Source: Chryseobacterium oranimense
GTDB lineage: Bacteria > Bacteroidota > Bacteroidia > Flavobacteriales > Weeksellaceae
Direction: 5' to 3'
DNA length: 64,000 bases
Assembly (NCBI RefSeq): GCF_025244725.1
Contig: NZ_CP104203.1
Coordinates: forward strand, 310,001 to 374,000
This document shows positions 16,432 through 25,452 of this stretch, one piece after another. Under the pieces are notes generated by a model, which worked only from the letters and a program-made list of their open reading frames with translations, searched no databases and had not been told where the DNA came from. Position 1 is the first letter of the stretch; each line of letters begins with the position of its first letter. A program made the position numbers and the translations under genes.

Positions 16432-17436
16432 ATGTCAGATACATATCAAGCTGAAGATATCCGCCAGTTGACGGAAAAAGTAAAAGAAAAGAATTACTTA
16501 TTTTCCCTTCTCAGACAGGAAATCAATAAAGTGATTATTGGCCAGGAATATATGATAGACCGCCTTTTGGTAGGTCTTTTAGGTAACGGACATGTCCTTT
16601 TGGAAGGAGTGCCGGGACTGGCAAAAACTTTAGCGATCAAAACCCTGGCAGAAGCTGTTCACGGTGAATTTTCAAGGATTCAGTTTACACCCGATCTGCT
16701 TCCGGCAGATGTAGTGGGAACAATGATCTTCAATATCAAAGACAATGATTTTTCAATTAAGAAAGGTCCTGTTTTTGCCAACTTTGTGCTGGCGGATGAG
16801 ATCAACCGTGCGCCGGCAAAAGTACAGTCAGCACTGCTGGAGGTGATGCAGGAGAAGCAGGTAACCATTGGTGATGAAACCATGAAGCTTCCAAAACCGT
16901 TTTTGGTACTGGCTACCCAAAACCCGATCGATCAGGAAGGAACCTATTTGTTACCGGAAGCACAGAGCGACCGTTTCATGCTGAAATGTAAGATAGACTA
17001 TCCTAATTTTGAAGACGAAAGAACGGTAATGAGAATGGTTTCTACCTCTCATCAGCCTGTCATCAAACCGGTGATATCCCTGCAGGATATTGTAGATGCT
17101 AAAGAACTGATCAACCAGATTTATCTGGATGAAAAGATCGAAAAATATATTCTGGATATGGTTTTTGCAACCCGTTACCCTGAAAATTACGGACTTTCCG
17201 AGCTTAAAAATTATATCGGTTTCGGAGCTTCTCCAAGAGCATCTATTAACCTTGCTATTGCGTCCAGAACCTATGCGTTCCTGAAAGGAAGAGCTTTTGT
17301 AATTCCTGAAGATGTAAAAGCATTGGCTCAGGATGTTCTAAGACACAGAATTGGTCTTACCTTCGAGGCGGAAGCAGAAGAAATTTCATCAGAAGAAATT
17401 GTCAACAGGATTCTGGCAAAAATACAGGCACCCTAA
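16432..17436 (+). CDS. MoxR-family AAA+ ATPase of the Bat operon
   Basis: Cytoplasmic AAA+ ATPase (334 residues) of the MoxR type, thought to act as a chaperone that works with von Willebrand proteins. Walker A is GVPGLAKT (59-66), Walker B is VLADEINRAP (D122, E123), and the sensor 1 region is LATQNPIDQEGTYLLPEAQSDRF. A C-terminal lid domain follows. ATG 16432 (MSDTYQAEDI) is preferred to an in-frame ATG at 16387, which lies in AT-rich DNA. It overlaps the following GNAT gene by one base (TAATG) and opens the run of DUF58, VWA, TPR and BatD genes. Confidence 0.92.
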   Translation: MSDTYQAEDIRQLTEKVKEKNYLFSLLRQEINKVIIGQEYMIDRLLVGLLGNGHVLLEGVPGLAKTLAIKTLAEAVHGEFSRIQFTPDLLPADVVGTMIFNIKDNDFSIKKGPVFANFVLADEINRAPAKVQSALLEVMQEKQVTIGDETMKLPKPFLVLATQNPIDQEGTYLLPEAQSDRFMLKCKIDYPNFEDERTVMRMVSTSHQPVIKPVISLQDIVDAKELINQIYLDEKIEKYILDMVFATRYPENYGLSELKNYIGFGASPRASINLAIASRTYAFLKGRAFVIPEDVKALAQDVLRHRIGLTFEAEAEEISSEEIVNRILAKIQAP

Positions 17437-17894
17437 TGAGTGAGGTTATTATCCGAAAAGCTGTTCAGGAAGACTGTCCTTCGATGCTGGAGCTCATCCG
17501 TGAACTTGCGGAATATGAAAAGGCACTTCATGAGGTAACTATAACGCTGGATGAATTTACAGAGGACGGATTCGGAAAATCTCCGGTCTGGGGCGCTTTT
17601 GTTGCTGAAGTTAATGACGAAATTGTGGGAATTTCCCTATATTATGACAGATTTTCAACCTGGAAAGGAAGAAGACTATATCTTGAGGATCTTGTAGTGA
17701 CTGAAAGAATGAGAGGAAAGCAGATAGGAAAACTTCTGTTTGATGCCACTCTGGAATATGGAAAAGCCAATCATTATAGCGGAATGGTTTTCCAGGTATT
17801 GAACTGGAACGAACCCGCCATTAATTTTTATAAGAAATACAGCCCGAAATTCGATGATGAATGGCTGAATGTTTCGATTGAATTGAGAAATTAG
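17436..17894 (+). CDS. GNAT-family N-acetyltransferase
   Basis: A 152-residue acetyltransferase using acetyl-CoA. The core motif A is LVVTERMRGKQIGKLLFDATLEYGK (about residues 87-112), which contains the R/Q-x-x-G-x-G/A-like pyrophosphate loop RGKQIG. The C-terminal NWNEPAINFYKKY segment is typical of GNATs acting on amines such as polyamines or thialysine (spermidine/spermine-type relatives). Its start overlaps the moxR stop by one base, so it is translationally coupled, and DUF58 follows after a repeat-bearing 94-bp gap. An acetyltransferase is not a usual Bat component. Confidence 0.87.
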   Translation: MSEVIIRKAVQEDCPSMLELIRELAEYEKALHEVTITLDEFTEDGFGKSPVWGAFVAEVNDEIVGISLYYDRFSTWKGRRLYLEDLVVTERMRGKQIGKLLFDATLEYGKANHYSGMVFQVLNWNEPAINFYKKYSPKFDDEWLNVSIELRN

Positions 17895-17985
17895 AGACTA
17901 GAAGTTAGAGGATGGAAGATGGAGGAGTAAGGACCTTACCCTCGAAACCAGCAACCCGAATCTCGTAACCCGAATTCCGCAACAC
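17895..17985. repeat. Heptamer-like intergenic repeats
   Basis: Short degenerate units run through the gap: actagaagttagagga, then aacccgaatctcgtaacccgaattccgcaac. They are related in style to the repeats at 27151-27249, 42063-42168 and 63700-63735. No hairpin terminator is seen, so the operon may read through. Confidence 0.6.
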
Positions 17986-17988
17986 ATT

Positions 17989-18852
17989 ATGGAAATAAAA
18001 GATATTGTAAAAAAAGTAAAGCAGATAGAGATCCGTACCAGAAAGAAGACGGAAGCTTCACTTATGGGACAGTATCACAGTGCTTTTAAAGGGCAGGGTA
18101 TGACGTTTTCGGAAGTCCGCCCATACCAGTTCGGGGATGAAATCCGCAGAATCGACTGGAACAAAACAGCCCGTTTCCGAGAACCGTTCGTAAAGGTAAT
18201 GGAAGAGGAAAGAGAGCTTACGATGATGCTCTTGGTAGATATTTCTGCCTCTATGGATTACGGTACCAAAGGCCAACTCAAAAGAGAATATGTTGCAGAA
18301 ATTGCTGCCAGTCTTGGATTTTCCGCAGCAGGAAATAATGATAAAGTAGGCCTGATCCTGTTTGCCGATAAAGTATATAAAGTAATCCCGCCCCAGAAAG
18401 GCAGAAAACATATTCTTTCCATCATCAGTAATATTCTGACAGCAGATTATGTCCCGGCCGTATCAAAGATTGATAAAGCAATGGAATATATGATGGGAAT
18501 ATTCAAGAGAAAATCTTTAGTATTCCTGTTCTCGGATTTTGAAGATGATTATGATTCTAAAATGCTTCGTGTGGCTTCAAAAAAACATCAGCTTTTGGGA
18601 ATGAGGATCTATGATGAGAAAGATAATGAAATCCCTGACATAGGCTATGCTCTTTTGTACGATGCCGAAACAGGTAAAGAAGTCTGGGCCAATACTTCCA
18701 GTGCAAGATGGAGATACACATTTGCTGAAGCTCAGAAACAGAAGGTTCGGGCTCTGGAAGAAGATTTTGCCACCAGTTCGGCCAGTTTTATGAATATCAA
18801 CACTGGTGCTGATTATTCAAAGCTGCTGTATAATTATTTCCAGAAAAAGTAA
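17989..18852 (+). CDS. DUF58 domain protein of the Bat operon
   Basis: A 287-residue soluble protein with an N-terminal DUF58 signature (GQGMTFSEVRPYQFGDEIRRIDWNKTAR, about 34-61, with the DxRxIDWN core). It runs into a von Willebrand-like fold with the metal-site motif DISAS (about residues 84-88, LLVDISASMDYG). In Bat clusters DUF58 proteins accompany MoxR and the VWA proteins, probably on the cytoplasmic face of the membrane. The gene lies 40 bp before the next one. Confidence 0.9.
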   Translation: MEIKDIVKKVKQIEIRTRKKTEASLMGQYHSAFKGQGMTFSEVRPYQFGDEIRRIDWNKTARFREPFVKVMEEERELTMMLLVDISASMDYGTKGQLKREYVAEIAASLGFSAAGNNDKVGLILFADKVYKVIPPQKGRKHILSIISNILTADYVPAVSKIDKAMEYMMGIFKRKSLVFLFSDFEDDYDSKMLRVASKKHQLLGMRIYDEKDNEIPDIGYALLYDAETGKEVWANTSSARWRYTFAEAQKQKVRALEEDFATSSASFMNINTGADYSKLLYNYFQKK

Positions 18853-18892
18853 ATTTAAAATAAATGAAGGCTCCGGCCACAATTACAATCAG

Positions 18893-19795
18893 TTGAAATT
18901 GAAAAAAATACTTTTAATACTTTCTTTTTTAATCTGTGGAAACGCTTTTTCACAGATACTTTCTTCCAATTTGGAGAAGAAGACCCTTGCTTTAGGCGAA
19001 GTCAATCGTTTAGTCATTAAAATAGACAATGTGCACGAGCTGCAGGTGGTTTCAGCCCCCAAAAATGAACTGCTTCCCTTCCATTTTGAAGAAATTAAAG
19101 ACAGCATTGGACAAAACCAGAATTCTTACGAAAGAAAAATTGAATTTTCAGTGTATGAAGAGGGAAAATTTACCATTCCCGAGCTGGAATTCAATGTCGG
19201 GGGTAAGGTCTTAAAAACCATTCCTTACGAAATTGATGTTGTGAATACTGCCCAAAAAGGTGACCAGATCAATGACATCATGAACAATAAGGATGTGAAG
19301 CTTGAAACAAAAGATTACTGGGAGCTCTACAAGTTTTATATTCTTGCAGCCTTAGCAGTTATTGCCTTGATTATAGCCATCATTATGTTTGTCAAATGGG
19401 GCAGAAAATCAAAAAGTTCGCCTGTTGTTGCCACCAACCAGACTTTAAAGGAACTGGATTCCCTGAAAAAGAAAAAATATATAGAAGGTGGAGATTTCCG
19501 TTCGTTTTATGTTGAATTAATAGATATATCAAGAAAATTCATTGCCAGACAGTATCAGCTCCCTGCGGATGTTCTTCTTACAGATGATCTTATCGACGTC
19601 CTGAAAAAGAACAATACCATTTCCCAGGAAAACGAAAGGATAGTGGAAGATGTCTTTTTAAGAGGAGATCTGGTAAAGTTTGCCAAAACCTTTCCTGATC
19701 AAACCACAATGGAAAAAGATTTTGCAGATATCCGCGATTTTGTGAAAAGATCATCAAAAGATTTAGAATTTGAAAACTTAAGAAAGGATGCTTGA
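18893..19795 (+). CDS. Membrane-anchored protein of the Bat operon
   Basis: Protein of about 300 residues with signal peptide (KKILLILSFLICGNAFSQ), a periplasmic beta domain, one transmembrane helix (about residues 143-165, FYILAALAVIALIIAIIMFVKWG) and a cytoplasmic helical tail with EGGDFRSFYVELIDISRKFIARQYQLPADVLLTDDLI. This architecture is the usual third gene between DUF58 and BatA in Bacteroidota. No ATG precedes the signal peptide in frame; TTG 18893 (or TTG 18899) is taken as start, and a longer frame from 18806 would overlap DUF58 and hide the signal peptide. The 3' end overlaps batA by 8 bp. Confidence 0.83.
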   Translation: MKLKKILLILSFLICGNAFSQILSSNLEKKTLALGEVNRLVIKIDNVHELQVVSAPKNELLPFHFEEIKDSIGQNQNSYERKIEFSVYEEGKFTIPELEFNVGGKVLKTIPYEIDVVNTAQKGDQINDIMNNKDVKLETKDYWELYKFYILAALAVIALIIAIIMFVKWGRKSKSSPVVATNQTLKELDSLKKKKYIEGGDFRSFYVELIDISRKFIARQYQLPADVLLTDDLIDVLKKNNTISQENERIVEDVFLRGDLVKFAKTFPDQTTMEKDFADIRDFVKRSSKDLEFENLRKDA

Positions 19796-20780
19796 TTTTG
19801 AATTTTACAGTCCGTGGTTCCTGCTGCTTTTCCTGCTGTTCATTCCTCTTTTTATAAAAGATGCGGGTGGAAAACGAAAGAAAGGGATCAAAGTTCCTAC
19901 TGTCCGGAATATGGATGACAGTGGAGGAATCCGTGCTGTGCTTGCTCTGCTTAAAGTTTCAAAATATATTATTCTCTCTGCGCTGATAATTGCAATGGCC
20001 AGACCGAGAACATTTACGGTTTCCCAAGACAGGGATGATACCAAAGGTGTCGATATTATGCTTTCCATAGACGTTTCCCTGAGTATGCTTGCCAAAGACC
20101 TCAATCCGGACCGTATTACAGCATTAAAAGATATCGCTGTAAAATTTGTTCAAAAACGTCCGAACGACAGGATAGGAGTTGTAGCTTATGCCGCGGAAGC
20201 CTTTACAAAAGTTCCGGTGACTTCCGATCATCAGGTCGTTATAGATGAAATTAAAAATCTGAATTCCGCAGGTCTTGAACCGGGAACAGCTATTGGAGAA
20301 GGGCTTTCCGTAGCGGTAAACCACCTGATTAAAAGCAAGGCTAAAAGTAAAGTGGTGATTTTAATGACGGACGGGGTAAGCAATATCCAGAATGCAATTC
20401 CTCCGCAGATGGCCGCAGAGCTCGCCAAAAATAACAATATAAAAGTATATACCATCGGGATCGGAACCAATGGTTTTGCACTCATGCCTACTTCACAGGA
20501 TATTTTCGGAGATCTGATCTTTACGGAAACGGCAGTAACTATTGATGAAAATACATTAAGAGAAGTTGCACAGACAACCGGCGGAAGATACTTTAGAGCA
20601 ACTTCCAACAGCAGTCTGGAAGAGGTATATGATGAAATAAACCAGTTGGAAAAAACGGATATCAAAGTTTCCAAACTGTACAATTATGATGAATATTTTA
20701 AAATTTTCCTTTGGATCGCATTGGGAATGCTGTTTTTTGATGCACTGCTGCGATGGGTGTTATATAAATTTTTAAGCTGA
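19788..20780 (+). CDS. batA: BatA, von Willebrand factor A membrane protein
   Basis: A 330-residue inner-membrane protein with two N-terminal hydrophobic segments (about 8-24 and 58-76), a VWA domain with the metal-ion site motif D-V-S-L-S (about residues 95-99, MLSIDVSLSML), TDG later (VILMTDGVSN), and a C-terminal transmembrane helix (about 304-326). Bacteroides BatA belongs to the operon first linked to aerotolerance. It probably forms a complex with BatB and the MoxR ATPase in the cell envelope. It overlaps the genes on both sides (8 bp and 1 bp). Confidence 0.9.
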   Translation: MLDFEFYSPWFLLLFLLFIPLFIKDAGGKRKKGIKVPTVRNMDDSGGIRAVLALLKVSKYIILSALIIAMARPRTFTVSQDRDDTKGVDIMLSIDVSLSMLAKDLNPDRITALKDIAVKFVQKRPNDRIGVVAYAAEAFTKVPVTSDHQVVIDEIKNLNSAGLEPGTAIGEGLSVAVNHLIKSKAKSKVVILMTDGVSNIQNAIPPQMAAELAKNNNIKVYTIGIGTNGFALMPTSQDIFGDLIFTETAVTIDENTLREVAQTTGGRYFRATSNSSLEEVYDEINQLEKTDIKVSKLYNYDEYFKIFLWIALGMLFFDALLRWVLYKFLS

Positions 20781-21787
20781 TGAATTGGTCGTTAGGAAAT
20801 TACTGGTATTTATTATTGCTGCTGCTTTTGCCGCTGCTCTCTTTCTTTTTGATCCGTTTTTTGAAATGGAAAAAGAAAAGAAGGGAGATCTTTGCAGACA
20901 GCCGTTTTCATGACAGCCTGTTCGAAAAAAGATCCGGTTTTACAAAATTCTTTCCCGCTTTATACCTTTTGGGAACGCTTTTTCTGATATTTTCGATCAT
21001 AGATCTGTTGAATGGCTCCGAGGAGGTAAAAACCAACCAAAAGCTTAATAATGTCATCTTTATGCTCGATGTTTCCAATTCAATGAATGCGGAAGATATT
21101 GATCCCAGCCGTCTTTCGGAAGCAAAGAATCTGATGACCGCCATGATGCAGAAACTGAAAAACGATAAGATTGGGATTGTCATTTTTGCTGGGGAAGCTG
21201 TTTCCATTATGCCGCTTACCACAGATTACGGTTCTGCGGAAACTTACATAAGTGCTGTGGAAACAAGCTCAATGAAAATCCAGGGAACCGATTTCCTGAA
21301 AGGGATGCAGGCAGCTGTAGAGAAATTTAAAAATGTAAGCAAAGGCTCAAGAAAAGTTGTTCTGCTGAGTGACGGAGAAGATAACGAAGGCAATGATAAT
21401 GCTGCGATACGATTGGCCAATAAAGAAGGAATATCCATAACGTCGGTAGGAATAGGGACAGATGAAGGCGCTCCGGTTCCGGAATACGTCTTCGGACAGC
21501 TGATGGGCTATAAAACTGATATGGACGGAGGAACGGTGATTTCCAAAAGACAGACGGAAGCCCTTAAAAAAATGGCGGAATCTACAGGAGGGGATTATAT
21601 AGACGGAAATAACATCAATGAAGCACCGGATAAGATCATAGATGCCATGAACAGGAAATCTTCATCTGCACAGACGCTGGTGAAGTCTCAGAATGCCAAT
21701 CACTACTATCAGTATTTTTTAATAGTTTCTATTTTCTTTTTCTTTTTAATTTATATCTTGAACCCGAAAAAAGATTTCAATATTTAG
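20780..21787 (+). CDS. batB: BatB, von Willebrand factor A membrane protein
   Basis: Paralogue of BatA, 335 residues: two N-terminal hydrophobic segments (about 7-26 and 55-75), a VWA domain with D-V-S-N-S (MLDVSNSMNAEDIDPSR, about residues 94-110), LLSDGEDNEG as the distal metal-site loop, and a C-terminal helix before the NPKKDF tail. The ATG overlaps the batA stop by one base. About 100 bp with a promoter-like box separate it from batC, so the operon may be boosted internally there. Confidence 0.9.
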   Translation: MNWSLGNYWYLLLLLLLPLLSFFLIRFLKWKKKRREIFADSRFHDSLFEKRSGFTKFFPALYLLGTLFLIFSIIDLLNGSEEVKTNQKLNNVIFMLDVSNSMNAEDIDPSRLSEAKNLMTAMMQKLKNDKIGIVIFAGEAVSIMPLTTDYGSAETYISAVETSSMKIQGTDFLKGMQAAVEKFKNVSKGSRKVVLLSDGEDNEGNDNAAIRLANKEGISITSVGIGTDEGAPVPEYVFGQLMGYKTDMDGGTVISKRQTEALKKMAESTGGDYIDGNNINEAPDKIIDAMNRKSSSAQTLVKSQNANHYYQYFLIVSIFFFFLIYILNPKKDFNI

Positions 21788-21874
21788 TTTTTACACTTTG
21801 TTTATCAAGATTTTAAATAAGTACTTTAACCGAACTTTAACAAATAGAAGTCTGTTTATTAACATATAAAGGAA

Positions 21875-21882
21875 TAATTTTG
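21875..21882 (+). promoter_or_regulatory. Putative internal promoter before batC
   Basis: TAATTTTG matches TAnnTTTG and ends 6 bases before the ATG at 21889. The 101-bp gap after batB is the longest in the batA-batD part of the operon. Confidence 0.45.
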
Positions 21883-21888
21883 CAGGTA

Positions 21889-22638
21889 ATGAATACTAAA
21901 ATCATTTTTTTATCGTTTCTTATTGTTTTCTCATTCTCAAACGTATTGTCTGGGCAGGAAAACTATAGAACTTTAGTCTATGAAGGTAATCAGAAATTTA
22001 ACGGGAAAGATTATGACGGAGCGTCTTCCAAGTATATGGAAGCCGTAAAAGTGAATGAAAAAGACTTTGCCGCGCATTATAACCTGGGAAATGCCTTATA
22101 TAAAAGCAAAAAGTATGAAGAGGCTAAAGCAGAGTTTGATAAGGCCCAGAAGCTTTCGCAGACACTGCCGGATAAAACGGCTGCCCTCCATAACCTGGGA
22201 AACGCATACATGCAGATGAACCAGCCGGAAAAAGCAGCTGATTATTATAAGCAGGCTCTGAAACAGAATCCTTATAATGAAGCAACCCGGAAGAACTATG
22301 AAATTGCCAAGCTGAAAGAAAAAGAAAAACAGCAGAAGCAGAAAAACGAACAGAACAATTCAGGAAAAGGCGGCGGTGGAAATGATCAGAATAAAAATGA
22401 TGATCAGAAAGGAGACCAGAAAGATCAGAAGCAGGATCAGGGCAGCGGCCAGCAGAATGAAGGAAAAAGCGAACAGGGAAACACACCTAAGCAAAACCAG
22501 AATGATGAGGGGAAAATGCCTAAGAACCTTGAAAATGCGATTTTAGATAAAGTCAACGAAAAAGAAAAAGAAACCGCCAGAAAAATCTTAAATAAGAATT
22601 CTTATTCGGTGCCGCAGAGCAACGAAAAAGATTGGTGA
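21889..22638 (+). CDS. batC: BatC, TPR-repeat protein
   Basis: A 249-residue exported protein with signal peptide (1-22, ending SNVLSGQ) and three tetratricopeptide repeats (about residues 28-145, with YNLGNALYKSKKYEEAKAEFDKA and HNLGNAYMQMNQPEKAADYYKQA). A low-complexity Gln/Lys/Asn/Gly/Asp-rich tail follows (about 150-215). TPRs suggest protein-protein contacts in the periplasm with the BatA/BatB VWA domains or BatD. ATG 21889 is preferred to TTG 21880, which falls inside the promoter-like box. It overlaps batD by one base (TGATG). Confidence 0.88.
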   Translation: MNTKIIFLSFLIVFSFSNVLSGQENYRTLVYEGNQKFNGKDYDGASSKYMEAVKVNEKDFAAHYNLGNALYKSKKYEEAKAEFDKAQKLSQTLPDKTAALHNLGNAYMQMNQPEKAADYYKQALKQNPYNEATRKNYEIAKLKEKEKQQKQKNEQNNSGKGGGGNDQNKNDDQKGDQKDQKQDQGSGQQNEGKSEQGNTPKQNQNDEGKMPKNLENAILDKVNEKEKETARKILNKNSYSVPQSNEKDW

Positions 22639-24377
22639 TGCAGCAAAAACTGATTTACATATTATTCCTTTTGACCTCCGTAATTTCTTACGGACAGGTT
22701 AATCTTTTTATGGAATCTGATAAATCGGAATATAACGGAAAGGATATTGTAAACCTTACCATTGTTCTGGAACTTAACGGAATTGATCTTGAACCGCAAA
22801 CCCGTTTTCAGCTTCCCGATCTTTCAAAATTTAATATTATAGGAAGCGGATCAATGACCAATACGTTAATCGATCCGGCCACGAATACACTGATTACCCA
22901 GAAAATTTCAAGAATTGCTCTTGAGCCAAAGAAAAAAGGTAAAATAAAGATTGGGTCCGTTCTGGTAACCGTTAATAATAAAATTTACAAGACAGAGCCT
23001 TTTGATGTAAACATTAAGGATATCATCGATAAAAGATCTCTTGCCAGCAATCTTTCCAATGAAGTCTATCTTAATATGGAGATAGAAGACCGCGAAGTTT
23101 ATCAGGATCAGCCTACAGTAGCTGTATTGAAGGTGTATTCTAAAAATATGGATAACCTCAGGAAAGTGAAGGATGTTCATCTTCCCCGTCAGGATAATCT
23201 CAATGTATATCCTATCAGTTTCAGCAAATCGGAAATAGACCCTTCGGGATCAGGAAATATGGCTTCACAGATTCTGGCTGTATTTATGGTGTTTCCTAAT
23301 GAGGCAGGATATGTTGAGGTTCCGTCCGTATCGGCATCGGTAAGCACTTATTCCAATAAGAATAAAATCGTTTCCAATAAGGTAAAGCTTAATGTAAAAA
23401 GACTTCCTGAAGGATCACCGGATTTCTTTAAAGATGCGGTTGGAAACTTCAATGTGAGTGTATACAATGCATCAAAAGAGAAAATAGAAGTAAAAAAACC
23501 GATTAATGTAGTGGTTAAGGTTTCAGGAGAAGGCAATCTTCCGGATATGCATCTTCCTAAGATTGTTTCCTCACCGGATTATGAAGTGTTTGCTCCTAAG
23601 ATTACCTCTAAGGTAGTTCCTGGAACTACAGGAATGAAAGGGGAGATCCTTGCTAATTATGTTGTGATACCTAAAAAAGCAGGCACCATTTCGATTCAGA
23701 CTGAGAAATTTGCATTCTTCGATCCGGCCAGCCGTGAATATGTAGATCTTGGCCAAAAAACGCTTGACCTGAATGCTTTTTCCCATGACCAGATTATGGA
23801 ATCCCGTACTACTGTTGAGAAGGTAAATGAATATACCAACACCCTTCTTGAAACGGTTGACACTCCGGTTCTGAAAACAACGACCTTTAAAGTAAAAGAA
23901 AAAAGTAAATTCCACTGGAATATTCTTTTAACCAATATTTCTATTCTTCTCGGACTGTTTATCATGTACCTCTTATTTAAGACATGGCAAAAAAAACGAG
24001 CGTTAGTTAAAGAAACAGCAACCCCTAAACCGCTGGGCTCTGTTGCTGAAACGGAAAAGCAGATCAGAGAAACGCTGAAAACGGATATTAATGATTATTT
24101 CAGCTATTTGGAAAATCTTAAAGATAATGAAGATTATCAGAAGTTTTTTGATACCCTGGAAGAGATGGATATTGATGTAAGAAAACAGTATTTTCAGAGC
24201 TCTTCTCAGGATTTCAAACTGTTCCTGGAAAGCTATAAAGGTTCGGCTGTTGCTGAAGAATACAGGAATCTCTTACAAAGGATTCAGGTAGAGAAATACT
24301 CCCCTTTGAAATCTGCAGAAGGAATGGAGGATCTTTTAAAAGCAGTTGTTAATTTGTATTCACAGATTAGCAAATAA
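22638..24377 (+). CDS. batD: BatD family protein
   Basis: A 579-residue membrane protein with signal peptide (1-19, ending SYGQ), a long periplasmic part made of repeated immunoglobulin-like beta domains (with SKSEIDPSGSG and KPINVVVKVSGEGNLPDMHLP), one transmembrane helix near residues 432-452 (WNILLTNISILLGLFIMYLLF), and a cytoplasmic helical tail. It is the closing gene of the Bat operon and probably the periplasmic scaffold. ATG 22638 is used rather than the in-frame TTG 22632, because it forms the TGATG coupling with batC. Confidence 0.9.
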   Translation: MQQKLIYILFLLTSVISYGQVNLFMESDKSEYNGKDIVNLTIVLELNGIDLEPQTRFQLPDLSKFNIIGSGSMTNTLIDPATNTLITQKISRIALEPKKKGKIKIGSVLVTVNNKIYKTEPFDVNIKDIIDKRSLASNLSNEVYLNMEIEDREVYQDQPTVAVLKVYSKNMDNLRKVKDVHLPRQDNLNVYPISFSKSEIDPSGSGNMASQILAVFMVFPNEAGYVEVPSVSASVSTYSNKNKIVSNKVKLNVKRLPEGSPDFFKDAVGNFNVSVYNASKEKIEVKKPINVVVKVSGEGNLPDMHLPKIVSSPDYEVFAPKITSKVVPGTTGMKGEILANYVVIPKKAGTISIQTEKFAFFDPASREYVDLGQKTLDLNAFSHDQIMESRTTVEKVNEYTNTLLETVDTPVLKTTTFKVKEKSKFHWNILLTNISILLGLFIMYLLFKTWQKKRALVKETATPKPLGSVAETEKQIRETLKTDINDYFSYLENLKDNEDYQKFFDTLEEMDIDVRKQYFQSSSQDFKLFLESYKGSAVAEEYRNLLQRIQVEKYSPLKSAEGMEDLLKAVVNLYSQISK

Positions 24378-24391
24378 TCAATTTTTTTTCA

Positions 24392-24399
24392 TATTTTTG
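24392..24399 (+). promoter_or_regulatory. Putative -7 box of marC
   Basis: TATTTTTG matches TAnnTTTG, 22 bases before the ATG at 24422 and just after the batD stop. Confidence 0.45.
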
Positions 24400-24421
24400 C
24401 GAAATTTTTAATTACAAAGAG

Positions 24422-25024
24422 ATGGAAATACTTAATGATTTCTCTATTAAAGAGATTGTTACCTGCTTTATGGTTCTTTTTGCCGTAATTGATATTATCG
24501 GTTCTGTTCCTATCATCGTAAGCCTTCAGCAGAAGTTTGGACAGATAGAAGCGGGAAAAGCATCTATTACTGCCGGACTGATCATGATTGTTTTTCTTTT
24601 TGTAGGAAATAAAATCCTTAAGCTGATAGGAGTAGATGTAAATTCGTTTGCGATTGCCGGTGCTTTTGTGATTTTTATCATAGCGCTGGAAATGATCCTG
24701 GGGATCGAGATCAACAAAACTACGGAAGCCAAAGCTGCATCCATCGTCCCTATCGCGTTTCCGTTGGTTGCAGGAGCAGGAACCCTGACGACAACGTTAT
24801 CGCTCAGAGCTGAATTTCACGATATTAATATTATTTTAGGAATTGTTCTCAACACAATTTTCGTATATTTGGTGCTGAAATCGGCAAAGTGGCTTGAAAA
24901 CAAAATGGGGGAGGCTACCCTGTCTATTCTTCAGAAAGTTTTCGGGATTATCCTTTTAGCGATTTCAATCAAATTATTCACCGCTAATTTTGCCCAGTTG
25001 GTGCAGAACTATATTAATTTTTAA
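24422..25024 (+). CDS. MarC-family integral membrane protein
   Basis: A 200-residue inner-membrane protein with six hydrophobic segments. Family features include the early FAVIDIIGSVPIIVSL segment and the central IVPIAFPLVAGAGTLTTTLSL motif (about residues 109-129), which is the hallmark of UPF0056/MarC. MarC was once linked to multiple antibiotic resistance in E. coli but its function is unknown. It has its own promoter box and is followed 5 bp later by a small membrane protein gene. Confidence 0.9.
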   Translation: MEILNDFSIKEIVTCFMVLFAVIDIIGSVPIIVSLQQKFGQIEAGKASITAGLIMIVFLFVGNKILKLIGVDVNSFAIAGAFVIFIIALEMILGIEINKTTEAKAASIVPIAFPLVAGAGTLTTTLSLRAEFHDINIILGIVLNTIFVYLVLKSAKWLENKMGEATLSILQKVFGIILLAISIKLFTANFAQLVQNYINF

Positions 25025-25029
25025 ATATC

Positions 25030-25224
25030 ATGCAGAAGTTTTATAAAGTATTTCTAGTTGTGTTTATCGTGTTTATTGCCATCAATCTTTATGCATTAGA
25101 CTGGCAGACGGATCTTTTATCAGAAGATAACCTGAAGTTTGTATTTTCAATTGCTTCAGCGGTTCTTGGCCTTATTTTGCTATTTGTACTGGATACATGG
25201 AGCAGGATTGGAGCTAAGAAATAA
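25030..25224 (+). CDS. Small two-helix membrane protein
   Basis: A 64-residue protein with two predicted membrane helices (about 6-23 and 38-56) joined by an acidic loop (DWQTDLLSEDNLK), ending WSRIGAKK. It follows marC by 5 bp and a terminator lies 30 bp downstream, so it is co-transcribed with marC. The family is not recognised. Confidence 0.72.
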   Translation: MQKFYKVFLVVFIVFIAINLYALDWQTDLLSEDNLKFVFSIASAVLGLILLFVLDTWSRIGAKK

Positions 25225-25253
25225 TTCAGAATCACACATTATTCTATATAACG

Positions 25254-25282
25254 GACCTCTTTCTTTGGAAGGAGGTTTTTTT
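25254..25282 (+). terminator. Terminator after the marC operon
   Basis: The arms acctc(ttt) and (gga)aggaggt form the stem, followed by seven Ts at 25275-25281. Confidence 0.65.
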
Positions 25283-25295
25283 ATTTTTGCAGGAA

Positions 25296-25367
25296 GGTGG
25301 CTGAGGCTCTCGAAGCCACATTCGACCACTATATCCGGCATCGGTGGCTTCGAGAGCCTCAGCTACC
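25296..25367. repeat. Inverted pair of ggctgaggctctcgaagcc repeats
   Basis: One copy lies at 25296-25319 and a reverse-complement copy at 25343-25367, separated by 23 bp, so the transcript can form a long hairpin. Each copy is itself partly palindromic (GTGGC...GCCAC). No transposase is nearby. The rest of the 259-bp gap (25225-25483) holds the terminator and a third copy. Confidence 0.8.
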
Positions 25368-25452
25368 AGTAATCGTGTATTAAGTTCTAAATGATGACTT
25401 TTAAGCTTAATAGATAATGAGAAAAAATAGCGTAAGTAGAGAAAAATTCGTG

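Noticed and set aside
17436..17894. GNAT gene considered as an antibiotic-resistance acetyltransferase
   Set aside because: It lacks any feature specific for aminoglycoside or other drug acetyltransferases; only the general fold is visible.
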